40,526 nucleotides of DNA from Candidatus Ornithospirochaeta stercorigallinarum (GTDB lineage Bacteria; Spirochaetota; Spirochaetia; Sphaerochaetales; Sphaerochaetaceae): NCBI GenBank assembly GCA_018711525.1, contig DVIF01000072.1, forward strand, positions 1 to 40,526. Direction: 5' to 3'. Within the stretch, counting starts at the first letter, position 1, and each line of letters opens with the position of its first letter. Below are positions 33,699 through 40,526 of the stretch, piece after piece. Below the pieces are notes generated by a model that ran no database searches, had not been told where the DNA came from, and saw only the letters and a list, made by a program, of their open reading frames with translations. A program made the translations under genes and the position numbers.

Positions 33699-34451
33699 AT
33701 GAAAGGAATAATCATAGATAAGGACGGAACACTTTTCAATTATGCATATGTGTGGGGAGGCGTCGTCTCAAAAGCAATCAGAGGAGGATTTTCCGAACTC
33801 GGATTGAAAGGAGACAAGCTGAACAGGATAACCATGCGTTTTGAAGAGCTTTTCGGAATAGACGAGAGAGGGGGCAGCTATAAGAACGGCATCCTCTTCC
33901 GTCCTGACCTCGCTGTGATAACGATAGCGAAGATGGTCCTCGCCTCCCTGGGCGCAGGGCTCAATCCTTTCAAAGTGAAGAACAAGGTCTTCGATAAGAT
34001 CGAGAAGATGGGCTCCTTGATAGAACAGGAGATCGATGCGAAGGAATTTCCCGGGATAAAGGAGCTTTTCAAGAAACTCAAGGACAACGGCTATGTCATC
34101 GGCATAGTCACAAACGACTGCGTGGCGACTACCAGGCTCTTTCTAAAGAAGATGGGTGCGGAGGAATACGTCGACTTCATCAGAGGTGAGGACTCGGGGA
34201 CCAGGAAGAAACCCAATCCAGAGGCATTCAGGCAATTCATCAGTGAGTTCTCATTGAAGCCTGAGGATGTTGCAATCGTAGGGGACTCGAAGGCCGACAT
34301 GAAGTTCGCCTCAAACAGCAATGCGGGCTATAGTATAGCCGTACTCACAGGATCTGGAGACAGAAAGCTCCTTGAAAGGATGGCGGACAAGGTCTACCCC
34401 ACCATCCTGGATATCGCTAAGGATTCAGTCCTCTTCGAAAAGAACACTTGA
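33699..34451 (+). CDS. HAD-superfamily phosphatase
   Basis: A 250-residue haloacid-dehalogenase-like hydrolase. Motif I is DKDGTLF (about residues 7-13), with both aspartates; motif II is GIVTNDC; motif III is KKPNPEAF; motif IV is IVGDSKADM. A helical cap lies between I and II. The order and spacing resemble phosphoglycolate phosphatase/pyrophosphatase PpaX-like members, but the substrate cannot be deduced. ATG 33699 is preferred on promoter grounds and because MKGIIIDKDGTL matches the family start. The 3' end overlaps convergent cysK by 27 bp. Confidence 0.87.
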   Translation: MKGIIIDKDGTLFNYAYVWGGVVSKAIRGGFSELGLKGDKLNRITMRFEELFGIDERGGSYKNGILFRPDLAVITIAKMVLASLGAGLNPFKVKNKVFDKIEKMGSLIEQEIDAKEFPGIKELFKKLKDNGYVIGIVTNDCVATTRLFLKKMGAEEYVDFIRGEDSGTRKKPNPEAFRQFISEFSLKPEDVAIVGDSKADMKFASNSNAGYSIAVLTGSGDRKLLERMADKVYPTILDIAKDSVLFEKNT

Positions 34452-35333
34452 AAGATAACGCTCTGCAGTGTCTGGAAGAATTGCCAGGACGGTCTTTTCC
34501 TTATTCTCCGCGGCTATCTCCAGAGCGGCCTTCATCGCAGCACCACTGCTGATTCCCGCAAAAATCCCACTTCTTCTCATCATCTTTCTACTCATCATGA
34601 CAGCATCGTCCCCCTTTACCGTCATGAATCTGTCGATGACATCGAAATCGAGTACGGATGGAATGAAGTTAGCCCCTATACCCTGGATCTTATGACTTCC
34701 TGACTTCCCCTTCGTGACAAGGGGACTCTCTTCGGGCTCGACGGCTACGATCTCAACACCCTGCCTCTTTTCCTTCAGATATCTTCCGACTCCAGAGACT
34801 GTGCCGCCGGTGCCGAATGCGGAAACAAAACAGTCTATCTCAGGAAGGTCCCTGAGGATCTCGGGGCCTGTGGTCTCGTAGTGAGCCAGTCTGTTGTCCA
34901 TATTGTTGAACTGGTCAGGTATATAGGCGTTGCCGACCTCTTTTTTAATCTCTTCGGCTTTCCTCACCGATCCTGCGATGCCTAGGGATGCAGGTGTGAG
35001 CACGAGCTTTGCACCAAGGGCCTTGATTATCGCCCTGCGCTCAAGGCTCATGCTTTCAGGCATGACAATCAGGCATTCATACCCCATGGCAGACGCGATT
35101 GCACTCAGGGCGATTCCCGTATTCCCGCTTGTAGGTTCGATTATAAGGGTATCCCTGTCGATCTCCTTCCTCTCCTCGGCTTTCTTTAGCATATAGTAGG
35201 CGACTCTGTCCTTTGCAGAGGAAAAAGGATTGAAATACTCAAGCTTCGCATACAGCTTGATATCCTCGCCGAATCCGTGGACCCTCACAATCGGTGTATT
35301 TCCAATTAAATCTGTTATTTTTTCAGCAATCAT
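34425..35333 (-). CDS. cysK: Cysteine synthase (O-acetylserine sulfhydrylase)
   Basis: A 302-residue PLP enzyme making cysteine from O-acetylserine and sulfide. The Schiff-base lysine is in FSSAKDR (about residue 40; most relatives have SSVKDR). The substrate loop is PTSGNTG (about 67), the phosphate loop is GTGGTVSG (about 172), and HKIQGIGANFIP follows. An in-frame ATG at 35369 adds 12 residues. I choose 35333 because MIAEKITDLIGNTP is the typical start and an extended -10 ends 6 nt before it. It faces the acyl-CoA synthetase gene divergently. It could instead use O-phosphoserine or act as a cystathionine-type synthase, but CysK is the best call. Confidence 0.9.
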   Translation of the reverse strand: MIAEKITDLIGNTPIVRVHGFGEDIKLYAKLEYFNPFSSAKDRVAYYMLKKAEERKEIDRDTLIIEPTSGNTGIALSAIASAMGYECLIVMPESMSLERRAIIKALGAKLVLTPASLGIAGSVRKAEEIKKEVGNAYIPDQFNNMDNRLAHYETTGPEILRDLPEIDCFVSAFGTGGTVSGVGRYLKEKRQGVEIVAVEPEESPLVTKGKSGSHKIQGIGANFIPSVLDFDVIDRFMTVKGDDAVMMSRKMMRRSGIFAGISSGAAMKAALEIAAENKEKTVLAILPDTAERYLSSVLFEED

Positions 35334-35339
35334 ACCTCG

Positions 35340-35348
35340 ATGATAACA
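35340..35348 (-). promoter_or_regulatory. Extended -10 promoter of cysK, leaderless arrangement
   Basis: The minus strand reads TGTTATCAT, with 6 nt (CGAGGT) between it and the ATG at 35333. GAGG is present but only one base from the ATG, too close for ribosome binding. There is no room for a SAM or T-box leader. Confidence 0.45.
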
Positions 35349-35424
35349 GAAAAACCTCTTTTGCTCCATTTCACACTAACTCTCAGCTCTGGAAAAAATT
35401 GTAAGCATTGAGCGGAGAACGTTA

Positions 35425-35453
35425 TTGACACTTAGGCATCAAAGTGTAAGAAT
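35425..35453 (+). promoter_or_regulatory. Promoter of the acyl-CoA synthetase gene, leaderless arrangement
   Basis: A perfect TTGACA (35425-35430), 17 nt, AAGAAT (35448-35453), then 7 nt to the ATG at 35461. The nearby AAGGG lies 2 nt before the ATG, too close for a normal Shine-Dalgarno. Confidence 0.5.
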
Positions 35454-35460
35454 AAGGGCC

Positions 35461-37179
35461 ATGAAATACGCATGGGATGAAATAGACGAATTCAGAGGTA
35501 GTTTAGTAGGCGGAGAGTGGCCGACGGTTCCGGAACTCTTTTTGATGAGTGAGTATAGATACAGCAACAATGTTGCATTCAGTGTATTCGAGCCGGATAA
35601 GAAGACGATTACATATAAAGAGGCAAAAGAATACATCTTCAATATCGCTTCATATCTCAGGGACAAGGGAATAAAGAAAGGCGACAAGGTCGCTCTCAAT
35701 GGTAAGAACAGCCCTGAATGGGCGCTCTCTTATTTTGGAATCCTCACAGCAGGTGCTGTTGTGGTACCAATCGACAATCAGATGAAGCCTGAGAGATTCA
35801 TGAGACTCAGTGAATATGCGGATGCGAAATTCGTCATCGCAGATCTAGATGTCCTTGAGAAAATCAAGAGCAGGGCGAACGATTGGTATGACGGACTGCT
35901 TGGACTAGGCATGCTCAAAGGCAACAGCAGCGACTATGTCAAAGTGAAAGAGATGAGGAGTGACAACCCTCTTACAGAGAGAGTACTCGTATCCGATGAT
36001 GATATAGCGGCAATCCTCTTTACAAGTGGAACGACGGGAAATGAGAAAGGGGCGATGCTCACACACCGCAATATCGTGAGCAATGTCTATCAGGCAGCGA
36101 ACGGAATGGGAGTTGATGAGCACGATGTACTCTATGCACTCCTTCCTCTCCACCACTCATATTGCTGTACTGCGGTTCTTCTTGAGACGATCCGCCATGG
36201 CTCCGAATGTCTCTTCGGACATGGCATAATCGTATCCAGGATGATAAACGACCTCAAGATGGGCAAGGTAACCGTATTCATGGGTATCCCTCTCCTGTAC
36301 AACAAGGTCATTGCAGGCATCTTTGCAAAAGTGAAGGAAAAGGGCGCCCTCACATACGCCCTGATCAAAGCTCTGATGGCATTCAATGGATTCTGCAAGA
36401 AATGCTTCGGAAAAGCACCTCTGAGAGGCTTCTTCAACAAGAAGATCCTTTCCCAGGTCGGACTTGACCACTCGAAACTGCTCATCTGCGGTGCAGGACC
36501 TCTCAGTCCGAAGGTGTTCAAGCAGTATCAGCAGCTCGGGCTCAACTTCCTCCAGGGCTATGGGCTTACAGAGACAAGTCCTATCGTAACCCTCAACCCT
36601 CCAGAGCACTTCAAGGTAGACTCGATCGGAAGAGTTCTTCCATTCATCGACCTCCGCATTGCAGATACGGACAGTGAAGGAGTCGGAGAGATCCAGCTCA
36701 AAGGTCCGAACGTATGCAAGGGCTATTATAAGGATGAGGAGAATACAAAGGCGCTCTTTACAGATGATGGCTATCTGAGGACAGGGGACCTTGGATACAA
36801 GGACAGTGAGAACTACGTGTACCTCAAGGGAAGGAAGAAGAACATCATCGTTACAGAAGGTGGAAAGAACGTCTTCCCTGAAGAGATTGAAGACATGTTC
36901 CAGCTCTATGGCCAGGTCGAGCAGATCCTGATCAGAGGTTTCCAGCAGAAGAAGGATGTGCCTTGTGAGTGCATCGAGGCCGTGATCTATCCTAGCAAGG
37001 ACTACTACAAGGACAAGGGCATGAGCACAGAAGAGATCAAGAAGGATATCGAAAAAGTGATCAGCGAGGTCAACAAGGAGCTTGCAGGTTATAAGAAAAT
37101 CGAAAAACTCACGGTTCTGGACCAGCCTATGGAAGAGACGACCACAAGGAAGATCAAAAGAGGTACGGTACAGGCATAA
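35461..37179 (+). CDS. AMP-forming long-chain acyl-CoA synthetase
   Basis: A 572-residue ANL-superfamily adenylating enzyme, probably activating fatty acids to acyl-CoA at the membrane face. The P-loop is FTSGTTGNEKGAMLTHRN (about residues 194-211). QGYGLTETSP (about 373) is the A5 motif, RTGDLGY (about 440) binds ribose, and the hinge and C-terminal lysine region reads KGRKKNIIVTEGGKNVFPEE (about 458-477). Chain length cannot be predicted. A TTG 12 codons upstream opens the frame but is part of the -35 box. A terminator follows directly, so it is monocistronic. Confidence 0.9.
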   Translation: MKYAWDEIDEFRGSLVGGEWPTVPELFLMSEYRYSNNVAFSVFEPDKKTITYKEAKEYIFNIASYLRDKGIKKGDKVALNGKNSPEWALSYFGILTAGAVVVPIDNQMKPERFMRLSEYADAKFVIADLDVLEKIKSRANDWYDGLLGLGMLKGNSSDYVKVKEMRSDNPLTERVLVSDDDIAAILFTSGTTGNEKGAMLTHRNIVSNVYQAANGMGVDEHDVLYALLPLHHSYCCTAVLLETIRHGSECLFGHGIIVSRMINDLKMGKVTVFMGIPLLYNKVIAGIFAKVKEKGALTYALIKALMAFNGFCKKCFGKAPLRGFFNKKILSQVGLDHSKLLICGAGPLSPKVFKQYQQLGLNFLQGYGLTETSPIVTLNPPEHFKVDSIGRVLPFIDLRIADTDSEGVGEIQLKGPNVCKGYYKDEENTKALFTDDGYLRTGDLGYKDSENYVYLKGRKKNIIVTEGGKNVFPEEIEDMFQLYGQVEQILIRGFQQKKDVPCECIEAVIYPSKDYYKDKGMSTEEIKKDIEKVISEVNKELAGYKKIEKLTVLDQPMEETTTRKIKRGTVQA

Positions 37180-37183
37180 GCAT

Positions 37184-37209
37184 AAAGGGGCAGCTTGCCC
37201 CTTTTTTAT
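37184..37209 (+). terminator. Intrinsic terminator after the acyl-CoA synthetase gene
   Basis: Perfect 9-bp stem AAAGGGGCA/TGCCCCTTT (37184-37192 with 37196-37204), 3-nt loop, continued by TTTATT. Confidence 0.85.
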
Positions 37210-37222
37210 TTCCCTCCGAAAT

Positions 37223-37231
37223 TGCTATCAT
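37223..37231 (+). promoter_or_regulatory. Extended -10 promoter of the deaminase-cupin-mtnA operon, leaderless arrangement
   Basis: TGCTATCAT, 6 nt before the ATG at 37238; no Shine-Dalgarno beyond AAGAG one base away. The 9-mer is the same as in the ispE promoter. The preceding terminator occupies the -35 region. Confidence 0.45.
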
Positions 37232-37237
37232 AAGAGC

Positions 37238-38515
37238 ATGAATACTTTGATTAAGAACGCATTGGTAATCCCCATGAAAAACGACGGGGAGTTCTTCTAT
37301 GGAGACATACTCATAAAGAACGGTAAAATCGCAGAGGTAGGAGAAAAGATAGATTTCCCCGCAGATGAGACCATAGATGCGGAAGGGGCAATCGCGCTTC
37401 CTGCATTCATAAACGCGCACACGCATCTAGCAATGATCCTCATGCGCAACTACAAGGATGACAAGGAGAACCTGCAGGAGTGGCTTTCTGAAATCTTCCC
37501 TATCGAGGACAAGCTTGAAGCGGATGACATATTCAAGGCCTCAAGGGCAGGGGTTGCCGAGCTCATCAAAGGTGGTTGTACGACTTTCGCAGACATGTAT
37601 TTCTCCGCAGAAGAGACAGAAAAGGCAGTCATGGAGGCGGGAATCAACGCATCACTCGGTCTGACGATATTCGGAGACGGAGAGGAGACGGAGAGAAGAT
37701 ATCTTGAAAGACTGCCGAAGATGAAGAAAAACGCCGAATCCTATGGCAGGATCACATTCACCATCGCCCCTCACGCGATCTACACGACAGAAAAAGACAG
37801 CTATAAGAAGTCAAAGGAATATGCAGAGAAGGAGGGATTCGTAGTCCATACACATCTTTCAGAGACGAAAAAGGAAGTGGACGACTCTCTGGCGGAAAAC
37901 GGAAAAAGCCCCCTTACCTACCTTAAGGAAATCGGTGCGCTGAGCAGGAACAATATGATTCTTGCCCACGGGGTTCATCTGACCGATGAAGAGCTGGAAG
38001 TGGTGAAGGAATACGGGCTGAGTGTAATAAACAACCCATCAAGCAACATGAAGCTTACATCCGGGGCGCTGAATGTCGAAAAACTGATTGAGATGGGAAT
38101 AAATGTCGCACTTGGAACAGACGGGGCCAGCAGCAACAACAACCTCAACATGCTTGAAGAGATGCATGTTGCAGCACTCTCTGCATCCCTGAGAGGAGGA
38201 AAGCCCATAAAAGCCTACGACATTCTTAAAATGGCAACCATCAATGGAGCAAAGGCCCTCTCACTCGAGAGCAGGCTCGGCACCATTGAAAGCGGAAAGG
38301 ATGCCGATATAATCCTCATAAGCACAAAAGGCCTTAACATGAACCCTCTGAACAATCCGTTCTCTGCAATAGTATATTCAGCTTCCAGCGAGGACATAAC
38401 CACAGTCTTCTCAAACGGTGTGAAAGTATTGGATGACAGAAAGATCACCTATGCCGATGAGAGTGAAATAATAAAAGATGTGAACGCTGCATGGAGCGCT
38501 GTCACCAGGAGGTAG
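37238..38515 (+). CDS. mtaD: 5-methylthioadenosine/S-adenosylhomocysteine deaminase
   Basis: A 425-residue amidohydrolase of the MtaD/TM0936 group. It deaminates methylthioadenosine and S-adenosylhomocysteine to the inosyl compounds. Metal ligands are visible in INAHTHLAM (about residue 60), VHTHLSE (about 203) and the aspartate of LGTDGASSNNNLN (about 290-302); AHGVHL (about 246) and NNPSSNMKL (about 266) are typical. The sequence resembles Thermotoga TM0936 as I remember it. The operon partner mtnA supports MTA as a substrate. SsnA, which accompanies ygfK, is a related amidohydrolase and the main alternative. It is 4 bp from the cupin gene. Start chosen by promoter position. Confidence 0.85.
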   Translation: MNTLIKNALVIPMKNDGEFFYGDILIKNGKIAEVGEKIDFPADETIDAEGAIALPAFINAHTHLAMILMRNYKDDKENLQEWLSEIFPIEDKLEADDIFKASRAGVAELIKGGCTTFADMYFSAEETEKAVMEAGINASLGLTIFGDGEETERRYLERLPKMKKNAESYGRITFTIAPHAIYTTEKDSYKKSKEYAEKEGFVVHTHLSETKKEVDDSLAENGKSPLTYLKEIGALSRNNMILAHGVHLTDEELEVVKEYGLSVINNPSSNMKLTSGALNVEKLIEMGINVALGTDGASSNNNLNMLEEMHVAALSASLRGGKPIKAYDILKMATINGAKALSLESRLGTIESGKDADIILISTKGLNMNPLNNPFSAIVYSASSEDITTVFSNGVKVLDDRKITYADESEIIKDVNAAWSAVTRR

Positions 38516-38519
38516 AGAG

Positions 38520-38840
38520 ATGTTTTTCGTAGACAAAGATATAAGCACGGACATCATCGATGAGAGGACAAAGCGCAAGGTCCTTGCCCATGATGATGAG
38601 ATGATGGCATGCCATCTCTATTTCAAGACCGGATCCATAGGAAGAAAGCACTCACACTCAAACACCCAGATATGCTACATAATCAAAGGCAGGTTCGAGT
38701 TCGATCTCGAAGGAGACACCAGAGTCCTGACATCAGGCGACAGTGTATACATCCCATCGGACGCAGAACATGGCCTCGTATGTCTTGAAGAGGGGGAAGT
38801 ACTTGATGTCTTTACCCCGGAAAGGAAGGATTTCCTATGA
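38520..38840 (+). CDS. Small cupin-domain protein
   Basis: A 106-residue single-domain cupin. Motif 1 is HSHSNTQICYIIKG, giving a His-x-His ... Gln set instead of the usual Glu. Motif 2 is SGDSVYIPSDAEHG with the last metal histidine. It should bind one metal ion. AGGAGG lies before the ATG, and its stop overlaps the mtnA start (ATGA), so it is co-translated with mtnA. Small cupins act in methylthio-sugar pathways in some bacteria (a methylsulfurylase in the Rhodospirillum MTA-isoprenoid shunt), but the family is so varied that this is only a suggestion. Confidence 0.88.
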   Translation: MFFVDKDISTDIIDERTKRKVLAHDDEMMACHLYFKTGSIGRKHSHSNTQICYIIKGRFEFDLEGDTRVLTSGDSVYIPSDAEHGLVCLEEGEVLDVFTPERKDFL

Positions 38841-39874
38841 TGAAGGAATCATTTGAGACGATCAGGATGGAAGGAGATGATCTTATTCTCCTAGACCAGA
38901 GGAGACTTCCATCCTCCATGGAATATATCAGGGCAAAGACAGTGGACGACGTATATCGGGCAATCAAGGACATGGCTGTCAGAGGAGCACCGTTGATCGG
39001 AAGCACTGCAGGATATGGGGTGTATTTCGCAGCAAAAGAAAGCCGAAGCAAAGAAGAATTCCTGAAAAAGTGTACATTCCTCGCATCTGCAAGACCTACG
39101 GCAGTGAACCTCATGTGGGCTGTAGACAGGATGAAAAGGACGGCATTCGAATACGATTTCTCGCTCGAAAAGCTTTTAAAGGAAGCAGATAGGATAAAAG
39201 AGGAGGACATTGAAACCAACCATGCACTGAGCATCTACGGCTCTTCACTGCTGGAAAAAGGATCCACGGTCCTGACGCACTGCAATGCAGGAGCACTTGC
39301 AACTTCAGGATGGGGAACGGCACTTGGAGTTATCAAGCAGGCCTTCCTGGACGGCAGGATCAAGCATGTCTATGCCGATGAGACAAGGCCGAGGCTGCAG
39401 GGAGCACGGCTTACTGCATTCGAGCTCGTAGACTTCAAAATCCCTTCAACCCTTATCCCTGACAGCGTGGCTGCAACACTTATAAGGGACAAGAGAATCG
39501 ATGCGATAATAGTGGGAGCGGACAGGATTGCCCTCAACGGGGATACAGCAAACAAAATCGGAACGTTCTCTCTTTCTGTTGTTGCAAAGGCATATGGCGT
39601 TCCAATGTATATTGCAGCTCCAATCAGCACCATAGATTTCAACACTAGAAGCGGTAAAGACATCCCCATAGAGGAAAGAGATAAGAGTGAGGTAATCGAC
39701 CCGCTGGATAACGGGATGCTCATAGCACCGGAGGGGATGGATGTCTATAACCCATCATTTGATGTGACTCCGCATGAGAATATTACAGCGATCATAACAG
39801 AAAAAGGAATCATAGAAGAACCTTTTGAAGAGAATATCAGGAAACTGAAAGAATGCTGCTGCAGTCACACCTGA
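38837..39874 (+). CDS. mtnA: S-methyl-5-thioribose-1-phosphate isomerase
   Basis: A 345-residue isomerase of the eIF2B-like fold converting 5-methylthioribose-1-phosphate to methylthioribulose-1-phosphate. Signatures are MAVRGAPLIG (about residues 47-56), LTHCNAGALATSGWGTALG with the catalytic cysteine (about 150), ETRPRLQGARLTA (about 182), and GADRIALNGDTANKIGT with the catalytic aspartate (about 236). Length fits. It is the last gene of the operon after the deaminase and cupin. The hairpin straddling its stop codon may end the transcript. Confidence 0.93.
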   Translation: MMKESFETIRMEGDDLILLDQRRLPSSMEYIRAKTVDDVYRAIKDMAVRGAPLIGSTAGYGVYFAAKESRSKEEFLKKCTFLASARPTAVNLMWAVDRMKRTAFEYDFSLEKLLKEADRIKEEDIETNHALSIYGSSLLEKGSTVLTHCNAGALATSGWGTALGVIKQAFLDGRIKHVYADETRPRLQGARLTAFELVDFKIPSTLIPDSVAATLIRDKRIDAIIVGADRIALNGDTANKIGTFSLSVVAKAYGVPMYIAAPISTIDFNTRSGKDIPIEERDKSEVIDPLDNGMLIAPEGMDVYNPSFDVTPHENITAIITEKGIIEEPFEENIRKLKECCCSHT

Positions 39875-39880
39875 CTGCAG
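39859..39880. terminator. Hairpin across the mtnA stop codon
   Basis: Perfect 8-bp stem CTGCAGTC/GACTGCAG (39859-39866 with 39873-39880), 6-nt loop, lying over the TGA at 39872-39874. There is no T-run on either side, so it may be only a 3'-end stabiliser between convergent genes. Confidence 0.3.
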
Positions 39881-39911
39881 TACAGCTGCCTATTCTACAA
39901 GTTTCCTACCT

Positions 39912-40395
39912 TCAGAATGCTCTGGCGACCTTGTTTCCAAGGGCGACATAATTAAAATGCACCGGGTCATAGGTAACAGGACGGATCAGAGTGTAATCAG
40001 GCTTGCCATCCTCTCCAAGGACAGACTCATCAACGCTGACATTAACTATCTTCCCGATGATATGCTCCTCGGCATCAATGCGTACCAGCTCACATTCCAT
40101 CACAAGAGGAAGCTCCTCTATTATCGGGGCATTTACACGTGTGCTCATTTTAACAGTCCATCCTGCCTTTCCTATCTTATCCTGTTCTTTATTTCCACTG
40201 ACAATGCCGACATAATCTGCAGATGTGACGGTATCGACTGTGGCGAAAGAGAGCGTGAATGCCTTTGATGAGATGATATTCCTCGTCGTCTTATGGCTCT
40301 TATCAAGGCAGAGAACCACCTGGTCGTTATCATAGATTGCACCCCATGCGGCATTCATCGCATCGGGGCGCCCAGCCTCATCATAGCTTCCAACT
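39912..40395 (-). pseudogene. Flavin reductase-like protein, 5' end removed by an IS insertion
   Basis: The frame encodes about 160 residues of a flavoredoxin/flavin reductase family protein: GSYDEAGRPDAMNAAWGAIYDND (FMN-binding family start), CLDKSHKTTRNI, FTLSFAT, SADYVGIVSG and GKIVNVSVDESVL. Family members have about 20 more residues before the TYDEDG-like strand. Here those are replaced by a peptide read through the end of an IS200/IS605-type element (40396 on), which contributes KSPLPKGASAG and similar low-complexity residues. The ORF stays open to 40484, but its upstream part is not homologous. The missing codons may lie beyond the other end of the element. The fragment is probably non-functional unless translation restarts internally. 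Confidence 0.75.
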
Positions 40396-40498
40396 GTGAA
40401 CCTCGCCCGCTTATAGAAGCGGGAGCTTCCCTCTACGCGGTCTCCCGCGCTTGCTCCTTTAGGGAGCGGGGACTTCCCTTCCACCGCTCGGTCTTCCC
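40396..40498 (-). ncRNA. Candidate TnpB guide RNA (omega RNA/reRNA) scaffold at the IS right end
   Basis: The region between the TnpB stop and the element end is GC-rich and highly foldable: GCTCC/GGAGC (hairpin around 40450-40467) inside a larger CCC/GGG pairing, then the 7-bp terminal hairpin. In tnpB elements this segment is the 3' part of the guide RNA, whose guide comes from the DNA just past the right end. If so, the guide would begin at 40395 and match the flavin reductase gene. Inferred from architecture only. Confidence 0.4.
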
Positions 40499-40526
40499 TC
40501 AGCTCAGGCCGAAGCCGTCACCGCAA
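40499..40526 (-). CDS. TnpB-like protein, last 8 codons only
   Basis: From the window edge the minus strand reads C-G-D-G-F-G-L-S and TGA (40499-40501). A CGD/CGE tail after the final zinc-finger region is the usual C-terminus of TnpB proteins (often NACGD or ACGE). The fragment is too short to prove by itself; the structured right end behind it makes the call likely. Confidence 0.5.

Larger units (their letters stand above)
40396..40526 (-). mobile_element. Right end of an IS200/IS605-type element (continues beyond window)
   Basis: Read on the minus strand: the last codons of a TnpB-like frame, then two GGGAAG-containing GC-rich hairpins, then a perfect 7-bp subterminal hairpin CCCGCTT/AAGCGGG (40406-40412 with 40417-40423) and the end GAGGTTCAC (TTCAC at 40396-40400). 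This layout, with a hairpin a few bases before TTCAC, is how I know the right ends of tnpB-carrying IS200/IS605 elements. The flanking flavin reductase sequence resumes immediately. Such elements insert without target duplication, so the left junction must be sought outside the window. Confidence 0.7.

Noticed and set aside
35334-35460. SAM riboswitch or T-box before cysK
   Set aside because: The extended -10 box lies 6 nt before the start codon; no leader structure exists.
35425-35460. TTG at 35425 as the start of the acyl-CoA synthetase
   Set aside because: It is the first base triplet of a perfect TTGACA -35 box.
40396-40484. N-terminal 29 residues of the flavin reductase ORF as genuine protein
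   Set aside because: They are translated from IS hairpin DNA and replace the family's normal first strand.
40396-40500. RNase P RNA or another housekeeping RNA at the right edge, suggested by GC-rich hairpins and GAGGGAAG motifs
   Set aside because: The hairpin-TTCAC end, the adjoining TnpB-like stop and the broken flavin reductase fit an IS200/IS605 right end much better.
1-40526. CRISPR array or prophage
   Set aside because: No regularly spaced repeats and no phage structural, integrase or lysis genes were seen.

Overview
The window is about 40.5 kb of bacterial chromosome, most probably from a spirochaete. As I recall Borrelia gene order, two blocks match it: spoVG, (tRNA), rplY, pth, tilS, ftsH (33-28 kb, read on the minus strand) and rpmF, acpP, rnc beside cca (about 21 kb). 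Base composition is far less AT-rich than Borrelia. The long, eukaryote-like isoleucyl-tRNA synthetase, several lipoproteins, and the anaerobe-type genes (ygfK, a 2-hydroxyacyl-CoA dehydratase activase relative) fit an anaerobic, perhaps gut-associated member of the Treponema/Sphaerochaeta side of the phylum. Genus cannot be fixed from the sequence alone.

Layout. 1-5.3 kb: the 5' part of ygfK (purine/selenium-linked oxidoreductase), a small accessory patch (a structured leader RNA, a truncated DUF3800 gene and an AAA/DUF4143 ATPase), then an NCS2 purine/pyrimidine permease diverging from a free-standing DUF3320-like protein. 5.4-14.1 kb, plus strand: an unassigned fold-type II PLP enzyme, threonine synthase, a two-gene version of the giant acyl-CoA dehydratase activase-like protein, and an NfeD/SPFH pair. 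14.1-19.3 kb, minus strand: ileS, lipoprotein, FmdB zinc ribbon and trpS, all overlapping or abutting. 19.4-25 kb: cca facing rpmF-acpP-rnc, an orphan lipoprotein, and divergent ybaK/yidD. 24.4-33.6 kb, minus strand: ispE, spoVG, tRNA-Gln, rplY, pth, tilS, ftsH, lepA, galM, udk. 33.7-40.5 kb: HAD phosphatase against cysK, acyl-CoA synthetase, a methylthioadenosine-salvage-like operon (deaminase, cupin, mtnA), and a flavin reductase gene cut by the right end of an IS200/IS605-type element that runs off the window.

How the genes work together. Most of the window is translation and tRNA maintenance (trpS, ileS, ybaK, cca, tilS, pth, lepA, rplY, rpmF, tRNA-Gln). The tRNA has no encoded CCA and so depends on a CCA-adding enzyme such as the one in this window. 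Sulfur and one-carbon recycling is represented by cysK and the mtaD/cupin/mtnA operon, purine handling by ygfK and the NCS2 permease.

The most distinctive signals not explained by gene families are these: nine genes whose start codon lies only 6-8 nt after a -10 box and which lack a usable Shine-Dalgarno (probable leaderless mRNAs); a perfect inverted repeat inside the rpmF-acpP promoter; the DUF3800 leader RNA in front of a broken gene; and the IS200/IS605 insertion that beheads the flavin reductase. I see no CRISPR array, rRNA gene or complete prophage.
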